From contig DAOTJS010000007.1 of NCBI GenBank assembly GCA_035448825.1, positions 28,777 through 92,776 of the forward strand: a stretch of DNA of 64,000 nt, in the 5' to 3' direction. Below the pieces are notes generated by a model, which saw only the letters and a list, made by a program, of their open reading frames with translations, had not been told where the DNA came from and did not search any database. This document shows, one piece after another, positions 54,353 through 60,827 of the stretch; position 1 is the stretch's first letter, and each line of letters starts with the position of its first letter. The translations under genes were made by a program, and so were the position numbers. The DNA comes from JAGNGI01 sp035448825. Its GTDB lineage: Bacteria > Fidelibacterota > UBA2242.

Positions 54353-55876
54353 ATGCAAAATGTCAAAGTAAGTGAATGGACAAAAAAAGTAATCAAACCT
54401 GATGAAATTGAAAAGTACCTCATAGATGGTAGGGATTTTATTGACGAGACCGTCATCACGTCTCAACTTAAATCTACCGCCAATCCGGACAAATCTCGCG
54501 TCCGTGAAATTATGGCCAAATCATTAGAGATTCAACGTCTCGAACCGGAAGAAACAGCGACGTTGTTGAACGTTACTGACGACGATCTCTGGGAGGAAAT
54601 GTACTTAGCCGGGTTGGCAGTCAAGCGTAAAGTTTATGATAATCGCATCGTATTTTTCGCACCGCTATACTGCAGTAATCTTTGCGTCAATAATTGTGCC
54701 TATTGCGGTTTCCGCTATGAAAATAAAGAGGAGAAGCGTCGGATTTTAACAATGGCAGAAGTTCGCAAAGAAACCGAAGCTGTAATCAACGAAGGTCACA
54801 AGCGTATGATCGTGGTCTTCGGTGAACATCCGCGCTCAGCTGTGGACTACATTGCCGAAACCATTCGCACGATTTACGATGTCAAAGTCCCGGTTAAAAC
54901 CGGCTTTAGCGCCATTCGCCGCGTCAACGTTAATGCCGCACCGATGGATATCGCCGACTTGAAGAAACTCTGGGAAGTGGGCATTGGCACTTTCCAGGTT
55001 TTTCAGGAAACTTACCACAAACCGACTTATGCGAATCTACATCCGCTCGATACCATCAAGGGTAATTATCGCTGGCGTTTATATTCTTTACATCGCGCGA
55101 TGGAAGCTGGAATAGATGACGTAGCTATCGGTGCACTTTTCGGACTGTACGATTGGCGTTTCGAAGTTATGGGCTTGCTATATCATACGATTGATCTCGA
55201 ACGGCATTTTGGCATTGGCCCGCATACGATTTCCTTTCCGCGCTTGACGCCCGCCAGCGGGTCCTGGTTCAGTCGCAATTCGCAATGGCGCGTCAGTGAT
55301 GCCGATTTTAAGAAATTAGTCACTGTTTTACGTCTATCGGTGCCTTATACCGGATTAATCGTTACCGCGCGCGAAAGTGCTGAAATGCGCCGTGAAGTTA
55401 TCGGAGTCGGTTGTACCCAGACAGATGCTTCCACGCGGATTGGAGTCGGTGGCTATACCGCCGCTTTGCAAGCCCTGGCTAAAAAAGAGAAGGCTGATCA
55501 GCAGATTGACGAACAACAATTTACGCTCGGTGACACACGGAGTCTCGATGAAGTCGTCCGTGAATTGGCGCAACAAGGAATGATCACTTCCTTCTGCACC
55601 GCCGGTTATCGCTGTGGTCGCACCGGCGACAAAATTATGAATTTGTTAAAAGGTTGCGTCGAGGGAAAATTCTGCAAGGCGAATGCCGTCCTGACCTTTC
55701 GTGAATATCTGGACGATTATGCCTCGCCTGAAACTAAAGAAGTCGGCGAACGATTGATTCAAAAAGAAATTGCGGAAATTAAAGCAATGCCGTTTTTCCA
55801 GAAAGGACGAATGCTGGAAACTTTCGAGAGATTATATCAGCAAGTTGCCAGTGGCGAACGCGATGTCTATATCTAA
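54353..55876 (+). CDS. hydG: [FeFe] hydrogenase maturase HydG-like (radical SAM tyrosine lyase), variant C-terminal motif
   Basis: The 507-residue protein has the radical SAM motif Cys111/115/118 ('CVNNCAYC') and HydG signatures: 'FFAPLYCSNL', 'IRRVNVNAAPMD', 'FQETYHKPTYANLHP', 'GIGPHTISFPRL' and 'VPYTGLIVTARES'. HydG cleaves tyrosine to CO and cyanide for the H-cluster. The C-terminal auxiliary-cluster motif, canonically CX2CX22C, has Cys415 and Cys441 but Gly418 in the middle ('CTAGYRCG'), with Cys421 and Cys435 nearby. The segment where canonical HydG reads 'LEAGEDP' is 'VVFGEHP'. It is probably a subfamily of HydG; overlap with the next gene is 14 bp. Confidence 0.9.
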   Translation: MQNVKVSEWTKKVIKPDEIEKYLIDGRDFIDETVITSQLKSTANPDKSRVREIMAKSLEIQRLEPEETATLLNVTDDDLWEEMYLAGLAVKRKVYDNRIVFFAPLYCSNLCVNNCAYCGFRYENKEEKRRILTMAEVRKETEAVINEGHKRMIVVFGEHPRSAVDYIAETIRTIYDVKVPVKTGFSAIRRVNVNAAPMDIADLKKLWEVGIGTFQVFQETYHKPTYANLHPLDTIKGNYRWRLYSLHRAMEAGIDDVAIGALFGLYDWRFEVMGLLYHTIDLERHFGIGPHTISFPRLTPASGSWFSRNSQWRVSDADFKKLVTVLRLSVPYTGLIVTARESAEMRREVIGVGCTQTDASTRIGVGGYTAALQALAKKEKADQQIDEQQFTLGDTRSLDEVVRELAQQGMITSFCTAGYRCGRTGDKIMNLLKGCVEGKFCKANAVLTFREYLDDYASPETKEVGERLIQKEIAEIKAMPFFQKGRMLETFERLYQQVASGERDVYI

Positions 55877-56165
55877 GGAAATTTCGCAATCAGCCGAAAG
55901 TCAGATTAAACTGCCTGACAAATTAAATGCCGTTGCCGCTTTTCTGGAAAAAGAATATGACTTCCAGGTTAATTTTTGTAAAATTTACGGCAAACGCTGG
56001 TCGTATGTAGCCGGTAATCGTGACCTTGAATTTGCTCCCCAGCGTCGCCAATTAACGCCGCGATTTGGGATTTTTTATAAACAAAATGACGAAATTAATC
56101 CCGACAAAATGAATGAGATTTTTACTGCGCTAACTCAAATCCTAACGGAAATCGAAAATGACTGA
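55863..56165 (+). CDS. Small protein of unknown function in the hydEGF operon
   Basis: The 100-residue protein starts at ATG 55863, overlapping hydG by 14 bp. It is soluble and has no metal motif (one Cys, 'VNFCKIYGKRWSYVAG'). The pattern of helix, then strands, then helix ('DKMNEIFTALTQILTEIEND') is that of a compact alpha/beta domain. I do not recognise the family, and it does not look like the TM1266-type regulator seen in some hyd operons. Position between hydG and hydF suggests a role in maturation or its control. Confidence 0.72.
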   Translation: MSISKEISQSAESQIKLPDKLNAVAAFLEKEYDFQVNFCKIYGKRWSYVAGNRDLEFAPQRRQLTPRFGIFYKQNDEINPDKMNEIFTALTQILTEIEND

Positions 56166-56221
56166 AGAACAAAGTAGTAAAATATTTTATTTCGTTTCTA
56201 AAGTCTGCCAGAATTGAAAAT

Positions 56222-57427
56222 ATGCAAAGCACGCCTAAAAGCAATCGCCTACAGATTGGCATTTTCGGCCGTCGTAATGTCGGTAAATCATCTTTGATGA
56301 ATGCCCTGACAAGTCAATATGTCTCGATTGTTTCCGATGTGGCGGGAACTACCACCGACCCGGTCGAAAAGCCAATGGAATTACCGCCGCTGGGTCCGGT
56401 GCTTTTTATTGATACGGCTGGAGTGGACGATGAAGGTTCCCTTGGAGGACAGCGTATTGCGCGCACACGTAAAATATTGGAACGGGCCGATATTGGTATT
56501 ATCGTTGCCGAAGGAAAAAATTGGAATAAATATGAGGATGAGTTACTGAAAGAATTGCAGAAGCGGCAAATTCCGATTATAGTTGCTTTCAATAAATCCG
56601 ATCTATCTCAGCCTTCTGAAAATCTGCTGGCATATTTAAACCAGCAAAAAATCCCCTATATCAATACTATCGCAACTGATGGTTTCGGCGTGCTGGACTT
56701 GCAGAAAATCTTGATTGATGCCACTCCGGCTGATTACTTTAATTCCGTCGGGATTATTGGGGATTTGGTTAAGCCTGGTGAAATGGCTGTGTTGGTTGTG
56801 CCGATTGATCAGGAAGCGCCTAAAGGTCGTCTAATTCTACCGCAGGTTCAGACGATTCGTGATCTGCTGGATAACAATGCCGGTTGCATTGTCATCAAAG
56901 AAAATGAATTGACTTCAGTGTTAAATAATTTAAAGCAACCACCGGCGATCGTAATAACCGATTCACAAGCTTTTCAGAAGGTTGCCGCCGAAACCCCAAC
57001 CGATATACCTTTGACGTCTTTTTCGATCCTATTTGCCCGTTACAAAGGCGATCTGGTGGAATATATCGCTGGAACTCAAACGATTGATAAACTTAAACCC
57101 GGCGATGCAATTTTAATTGCTGAAGCCTGCACTCATCACCCGATTACCGACGATATTGGTCGCGTAAAAATTCCTCGCTGGTTGAATAAGTATGTTGGCG
57201 GACAATTAAACTTTACTCACCACCAGGGGCATGATTTCCCGGAGGATTTGAGCCAATATAAGTTGGTGATTCAGTGCGGTAGTTGTATGCTGAATAGGAG
57301 GGAAGTCCTATCGCGCATATGGTATTGTAAACAAGCAGGTGTTCCGGTTACGAATTATGGATTAACGATCGCCTGGACGCTCGGAATATTCGAACGGGCG
57401 ACAACATTATTTAATAAAAAACCGTAA
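56222..57427 (+). CDS. hydF: [FeFe] hydrogenase maturation GTPase HydF
   Basis: The 401-residue protein has an N-terminal Era/TrmE-like GTPase: P-loop 'GRRNVGKSS', 'DVAGTTTDPV' and 'NKSD'. A dimerisation domain and a C-terminal 4Fe-4S domain with the pattern CxHx46CxxC ('ACTHHP ... QCGSC') follow. The residue before the CxxC is Gln where His is common. HydF is the scaffold on which HydE and HydG build the precursor that is passed to the hydrogenase. The gene starts 56 bp after the small unknown gene. Confidence 0.95.
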   Translation: MQSTPKSNRLQIGIFGRRNVGKSSLMNALTSQYVSIVSDVAGTTTDPVEKPMELPPLGPVLFIDTAGVDDEGSLGGQRIARTRKILERADIGIIVAEGKNWNKYEDELLKELQKRQIPIIVAFNKSDLSQPSENLLAYLNQQKIPYINTIATDGFGVLDLQKILIDATPADYFNSVGIIGDLVKPGEMAVLVVPIDQEAPKGRLILPQVQTIRDLLDNNAGCIVIKENELTSVLNNLKQPPAIVITDSQAFQKVAAETPTDIPLTSFSILFARYKGDLVEYIAGTQTIDKLKPGDAILIAEACTHHPITDDIGRVKIPRWLNKYVGGQLNFTHHQGHDFPEDLSQYKLVIQCGSCMLNRREVLSRIWYCKQAGVPVTNYGLTIAWTLGIFERATTLFNKKP

Positions 57428-57586
57428 GAAATGTTAAAAGGGCGGAAGTAATCATCTTTCTGAGCATCCTTGATTTTCTTGGACAAATATTTTTGTATTT
57501 CCTATATTTTTTATCAATTTAAATTTATAAAATCTATGCAACCGATACCGAAATTGGTTATCAAAATAGGAAAAAATGGAGATGAA

Positions 57587-58099
57587 ATGAAAATTAAATG
57601 GATACCGATAATTCTGATTCTAATATTGACTGCCAATCTATGGTCAGCCGGCAAAGATTGGTATAATTTTAACGAAGGTATTGCTCTGGCTAAAAAAGAG
57701 AAGAAACACATCGTACTTGACTTCTATACTGACTGGTGCGGCTGGTGCAAAGTTATGGATCAAAAAACTTTTTCAGTACCGACCGTAAACAAATACTTGT
57801 TTGAAAATTTTATTCCAATCCGGATCAACGCCGAAAATGATAAAGAAAAGTTGACTTTTCAAGGCAAAACTTATACTCCGCGTCAATTGACCAGAGCATT
57901 TCAAGTGACCGGTTTCCCGTCAATTGCTTTTATCTCACCAGAAATGGAAGTCATCGAAGTAATTCCCGGCTATATCGAAAAAGACCTTTTCCTCAATCTA
58001 TTGAAATTTGTGCATCAAGAATGCTACAAAACCGGAATCAGTTTCGATGAATTTGTCAAAAACGGCTGTCGTGATTCTAAACATTCCCAATCAGATTGA
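57587..58099 (+). CDS. Secreted thioredoxin-fold protein (Thioredoxin_7-like)
   Basis: The 170-residue protein has a signal peptide (1-20, 'LILILTANLWSA') and a thioredoxin fold. The redox motif is CGWC ('DFYTDWCGWCKVMDQKTFS'), followed by 'FIPIRINAENDKEKL' and the cis-Pro in 'VTGFPSIAFISP'. It probably works in periplasmic thiol-disulfide or cytochrome/envelope protein maturation. ATG 57587 has GGAG 5 bp upstream and gives a proper signal peptide; a longer in-frame reading from 57470 does not. Confidence 0.87.
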   Translation: MKIKWIPIILILILTANLWSAGKDWYNFNEGIALAKKEKKHIVLDFYTDWCGWCKVMDQKTFSVPTVNKYLFENFIPIRINAENDKEKLTFQGKTYTPRQLTRAFQVTGFPSIAFISPEMEVIEVIPGYIEKDLFLNLLKFVHQECYKTGISFDEFVKNGCRDSKHSQSD

Positions 58100-58434
58100 A
58101 GCGGAAAAATCCTTCAAAATATTTTCCCTAAAAATAGACTAAAACTTCTCCTGAAAAATATTTTCAGTAGCTATTTTTTAGCAGGTAAAATTCATATTAT
58201 CTAAATTTGATTACTTATGAATTTGACCGAAAAATAAAAAATATATGTTGATGCTGAAGTTATTATATGGGAGAATAAAAATTTCAATATTGAAAAACAC
58301 CAATTTATGTCCTGATCGGCTTCGATTAGCCGGTGAAATCATCAAATCGAGGATAATAAAGCCGGCTCTATCTTTTACTGATTTGTATCTGTCTCATTGT
58401 CTCAATCAAACTCAATACAATTCAATGACCGGGA
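58100..58434. other. AT-rich intergenic region
   Basis: These 335 bp hold a terminator-like hairpin near the start. A 75-codon frame (58245-58472) has poor coding character and runs into the next gene, so I do not call it. The remainder is AT-rich and probably contains the promoter of the CYTH-like gene. Confidence 0.5.
58151..58182 (+). terminator. Candidate rho-independent terminator
   Basis: CTGAAAA-ATA-TTTTCAG forms a perfect 7-bp stem (58151-58167). It is followed by 'tagctattttttagc', which contains a run of six T's and a second small stem. It lies about 50 bp after the thioredoxin-like gene. The stem is AT-rich, so strength is uncertain. Confidence 0.4.
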
Positions 58435-59073
58435 ATGCCTATGAAAGATTCAATTCAGAAAAATATCAATAACCAGATTAATAATAGGGTAATTCCGAGA
58501 TGGGAATGGCGGACTTTCGGAATGGAATTCCCTGAAGCCGAGAAAATTTTAAGTTCAATGCGATGCAATACCATCAAGGAGAGTGAAGAGATTTATATCC
58601 TTTCAAAAAACTCCAATGAAAATTGCAAAATCCGTAATTCATTGATGGATATTAAGATCATAGAACAAACCAATCCTGATGGATTAGAATTATGGAAACC
58701 GGTTCTAAAAGCTTCATTTCCACTTAGTTTCGAGATTGTACGTCTTGTTCTGCGCACTTTACATGTTCGCAAGCCGCTGGCAATGCGCAATCAATATACT
58801 CATCATCAATTTTTAAAAGAAATTGTCGCATCCAATCCGAAACTAAGTTTGGTAGATGTTAAAAAGAAACGAATGTGTTACACTCTCGAACAGGCTGAGG
58901 TTGAATTATCTGAACTGCAGGTTGGCAATCAATCACTTAAAACCATCGCCGTCGAAAGCGAAAATCCAAATATTGTGAAAAATGTGCTAAAATTGCTCAA
59001 ACTGGATAACCTGCCGAATATTAACTACATCAAGGCTCTGAAAAAAATGAGTAGGCACGAATATGGGAATTGA
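58435..59073 (+). CDS. CYTH-like protein, divergent
   Basis: The 212-residue soluble protein starts with 'RWEWRTFGMEF' and has 'EEIYILSKNSNENCKIRNSL', 'MDIKIIEQTNPDGLELWKPV' and later 'LVDVKKKRMCYTLEQAEVEL' with 'TIAVESENPNIVKNVLKLLK'. The alternation of charged beta strands is that of the triphosphate tunnel (CYTH) fold, but the ExExK start motif is replaced by EWRTF. The overlap of 11 bp with a canonical CYTH gene supports a functional pair. Start ATG 58435; ATG 58441 also possible. Confidence 0.65.
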   Translation: MPMKDSIQKNINNQINNRVIPRWEWRTFGMEFPEAEKILSSMRCNTIKESEEIYILSKNSNENCKIRNSLMDIKIIEQTNPDGLELWKPVLKASFPLSFEIVRLVLRTLHVRKPLAMRNQYTHHQFLKEIVASNPKLSLVDVKKKRMCYTLEQAEVELSELQVGNQSLKTIAVESENPNIVKNVLKLLKLDNLPNINYIKALKKMSRHEYGN

Positions 59074-59536
59074 AATAGAAAGAAAATTTCTGGTAATTTC
59101 CGATGATTATCGGGCATTAGCTAAAGGTGAGCGTTATCGTCAGGGTTATCTAAGCACGGCTAAAGAGAGAGTGGTGCGTGTCAGAACTGTCGGGCAACAG
59201 GCATTCTTGACAATTAAGGGCATAAATGTCGGAGCCGTGCGACCGGAGTTCGAATATGAAATTCCCTTTCAGGATGCCGAGCAAATTCTCGAAAATATCT
59301 GCGAAAAGCCAATTTTAGATAAAATCCGGTATCAAATTAAACATTGCGGATTTATCTGGGAAGTTGATGAATTTCTGGGAGATAATGCTGGATTAGTAAT
59401 CGCCGAGATTGAACTTACCGATGAAAACCAATCGTTTATTAAGCCGGACTGGATTGGATCTGAGGTGACCGGTGATCCGCGTTATTTCAATTCCAATCTG
59501 ATAAAAAATCCCTACAAGACCTGGAAGACTACATAA
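59063..59536 (+). CDS. CYTH-domain protein (inorganic triphosphatase-like)
   Basis: The 157-residue protein begins 'MGIEIERKFLV', the ExExK signature of the family. It has the tunnel residues in 'YRQGYLS', 'VVRVRTVGQQAFLTIKG' and 'FEYEIPF', then 'WEVDEFLGDNAGLVIAEIEL'. This is the NeuTTM/bacterial CYTH type that usually hydrolyses inorganic triphosphate, less often acting as a class IV adenylate cyclase. It overlaps the preceding CYTH-like gene by 11 bp. Confidence 0.93.
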   Translation: MGIEIERKFLVISDDYRALAKGERYRQGYLSTAKERVVRVRTVGQQAFLTIKGINVGAVRPEFEYEIPFQDAEQILENICEKPILDKIRYQIKHCGFIWEVDEFLGDNAGLVIAEIELTDENQSFIKPDWIGSEVTGDPRYFNSNLIKNPYKTWKTT

Positions 59537-59679
59537 TTCCTACATACTCGCACTAATCTTTCTATTAAAAATAGTATGTTTTTAATTATTTTTGAATTAT
59601 AGCCAGTAAAATAAGTATTACCTCTCTGAAATATTTTTGAGGAAACTATGCTAAAAATATTAAATTAACGCCGCTATTT

Positions 59680-59789
59680 GGAGAGGTGGCAGAGTGGTTG
59701 AATGCGGCGGCCTCGAAAGTCGTTTCCCGACATATCGGGACGGGGGTTCTTCCGTAGGAACTCCTAACGGAGAAATCCCTCCCTCTCCG
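59680..59789 (+). tRNA. tRNA-Ser(CGA)-like gene with 23-nt hairpin insertion in the T-loop
   Basis: Acceptor arm GGAGAGG/CCTCTCC, D-arm, anticodon loop CTCGAAA (anticodon CGA, stem kept by a C-G change) and long variable arm TCCCGA-CATA-TCGGGA are all present. Without the insertion it is 87 nt, the same as the intact copy at 59976. The T-stem GGGGG/CCCTC is kept, but the loop TTC|AAAT is split by 23 nt (59750-59772) that themselves form a hairpin. As written the T-loop is disrupted; it is either a pseudogene or needs an unusual removal step. Confidence 0.75.
59750..59772. repeat. Palindromic T-loop insertion, short form (23 nt)
   Basis: The 5' arm TTCCGTAGG pairs with the 3' part CCTAACGGAG, leaving loop AACT and one bulged A. 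It is the 45-nt form (60128-60172) with 22 internal bases removed. The insertion lies between T-loop positions 56 and 57. Confidence 0.85.
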
Positions 59790-59921
59790 CATAAGAATTA
59801 AGACAAGATTGACAAGATAATTTTTTTATTTATCCGGAATTGGATAAGGTTACTTTTATTGAGTAATAATAATCTTCAGAATATCTAATATATTAGATTG
59901 TTAATGAAATGATTCTTTTAT

Positions 59922-59975
59922 TTATCATTTTGTTTTTAAACCATTATTGATAAGATTAAATTAACGCCGCTATTT
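59922..59975. repeat. 54-bp upstream block repeated before tRNA-Ser copy 4
   Basis: The sequence from 'tatcattttg' to 'gctatttg' directly before tRNA-Ser(TGA) recurs almost unchanged at 60586-60639 before the fourth tRNA copy. Its last ~27 bases also precede copy 1. The tRNA genes have therefore been duplicated together with their promoter region. Confidence 0.82.
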
Positions 59976-60062
59976 GGAGAGGTGGCAGAGTGGTTGAATG
60001 CGGCGGTCTTGAAAACCGTTTCCCGAAATCTCGGGACGGGGGTTCAAATCCCTCCCTCTCCG
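59976..60062 (+). tRNA. tRNA-Ser(TGA), intact
   Basis: The 87-nt gene has acceptor GGAGAGG/CCTCTCC with discriminator G. Its anticodon stem is GCGGT/ACCGT around loop CTTGAAA (anticodon TGA), its variable arm is TCCCGA-AATC-TCGGGA, and its T-arm GGGGG-TTCAAAT-CCCTC is normal. The 3' CCA is not fully encoded (CAG follows). It is the only undisturbed copy in the cluster and can read UCN codons including UCG by wobble/modification. Confidence 0.95.
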
Positions 60063-60070
60063 CAGAAGAA

Positions 60071-60189
60071 TATGATTGAATGCAATGATCTTGAAAACCG
60101 TTTCCTGACATTTCGGGACGGGGGTTCTTCCGTAGGAACTCTCCGATAGGAGTCCTGTGCGACCTAACGGAGAAATCCCTCCCTCTCCG
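60071..60189 (+). pseudogene. tRNA-Ser pseudogene with 45-nt T-loop insertion
   Basis: The anticodon arm (TTGAAAACCG), variable arm and T-arm/acceptor 3' half match the intact copy. The 5' acceptor strand and D-arm have been lost or changed ('gaagaatatgattgaatgca'). The T-loop holds the full 45-nt insertion at 60128-60172. The GIY-YIG gene starts 3 bp after the discriminator base. Confidence 0.8.
60128..60172. repeat. Palindromic T-loop insertion, long form (45 nt)
   Basis: The outer arms TTCCGT...TAACGGAG and inner arms AGGAACTC...GGAGTCCT can pair with small bulges. Same position and length as the insertion at 60710-60754, with a few substitutions. Confidence 0.85.
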
Positions 60190-60192
60190 CAA

Positions 60193-60447
60193 ATGTATTA
60201 CGTATATGTCTTAAGAAGCGTTCAGGGTAAATTTCATTACATTGGTCATTCTGGAGATATTTACTCCAGATTAAAACTGCATAATGCTGGGAAAGTTCGC
60301 GCGACTAAAGCCCACCGACCATATACATTGATTTATTTTGAGGAATATCAAACAAAAAGTGAAGCTCAAAAACGTGAATATTATCTTAAACGAGGTAAAG
60401 GGAATATACGGTTAAGAGATCATCTTAAGGAAAAAGGTGTTTGGTAA
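60193..60447 (+). CDS. GIY-YIG endonuclease-superfamily protein
   Basis: The 84-residue single-domain protein begins 'MYYVYVLRSVQGKFHYIGHS' (GIY variant 'VYVL' and YIG at 16-18). It keeps the catalytic-type residues Arg26 ('YSRLKLHN'), His30 and Glu62 ('QKREYYLKRGKG'), the compact form of UPF0213/YhbQ-like proteins. The ATG lies 3 bp after the end of a disrupted tRNA-Ser copy, and a degenerate tRNA-Ser fragment seems to follow the stop (60450-60484). There is no RBS, so expression may depend on read-through from the tRNA promoter. Its location points to a link with the tRNA insertions; function unknown. Confidence 0.88.
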   Translation: MYYVYVLRSVQGKFHYIGHSGDIYSRLKLHNAGKVRATKAHRPYTLIYFEEYQTKSEAQKREYYLKRGKGNIRLRDHLKEKGVW

Positions 60448-60449
60448 AT

Positions 60450-60484
60450 AATCGGGACGGTGTTTCTCCTGGGAGAACAGTTCT
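60450..60484 (+). pseudogene. Possible degenerate tRNA-Ser 3' fragment
   Basis: 'atcgggacggtgtttctcct' resembles the variable arm/T-arm plus start of the insertion ('ctcgggacgggggttcttcc') of the other copies. Short and diverged, so tentative. Confidence 0.4.
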
Positions 60485-60585
60485 AAAAGTGTGATACATA
60501 GTTAAATGGAAAATTTCTACTTCTTAACAAAAATAATCCTTATAAGGTTTTATAAATGAACTTTTTAGTGAAATAAATCCAATAG

Positions 60586-60639
60586 TTATCATTTTGTTTT
60601 TAAACCATTATTGATAAGATTAAATTAACGTCGCTATTT
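60586..60639. repeat. Second copy of the 54-bp tRNA upstream block
   Basis: It is almost identical to 59922-59975 (one visible change near the end, 'acgtcgc' for 'acgccgc'), directly before tRNA-Ser copy 4. Confidence 0.82.
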
Positions 60640-60771
60640 GGAGAGGTGGCAGAGTGGTTGAATGCGGCGGTCTTGAAAACCGTTTCCCGAAATCTCGGGA
60701 CGGGGGTTCTTCCGTAGGAACTCCCCGATAGGAGTCCTGTGTGACCTGCTGGAGAAATCCCTCCCTCTCAG
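60640..60771 (+). tRNA. tRNA-Ser(TGA)-like gene with 45-nt T-loop insertion, copy 4
   Basis: Bases 60640-60709 are identical to the intact tRNA-Ser(TGA) up to TTC of the T-loop. A 45-nt insertion (60710-60754) then precedes AAAT-CCCTC. The acceptor 3' strand is CCTCTCA, giving a mismatch at the first pair. Without the insertion it is 87 nt. Probably a pseudogene unless the insertion is removed. Confidence 0.75.
60710..60754. repeat. Palindromic T-loop insertion in tRNA copy 4 (45 nt)
   Basis: Same length and position as 60128-60172, but with substitutions including 'ctgctggag' in place of 'ctaacggag', which weakens the outer stem. Confidence 0.85.
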
Positions 60772-60827
60772 AGAATTCCGACTTTCCTTTAAGATAATTT
60801 TGCTTTAATGAATATTATATCGAGTAA

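Noticed and set aside
58245..58472. 75-codon frame before the CYTH-like gene
   Set aside because: It overlaps the start of the CYTH-like gene in another frame, has no clear RBS and the composition looks non-coding.
59750..59772. T-loop insertion as a group I or group II intron
   Set aside because: At 23-45 nt it is far too short for a self-splicing intron and has no intron core motifs.
60157..60192. Longer start for the GIY-YIG protein within the tRNA copy
   Set aside because: The extra residues would be translated from the insertion and tRNA 3' end; the family start 'MYYVYVL' matches ATG 60193.
59680..60771. tRNA-Ser region as a phage or island attachment site
   Set aside because: No integrase, phage gene or att-like direct repeat of a tRNA 3' end flanking an island was found; the repeats are near-complete tRNA copies with internal insertions.
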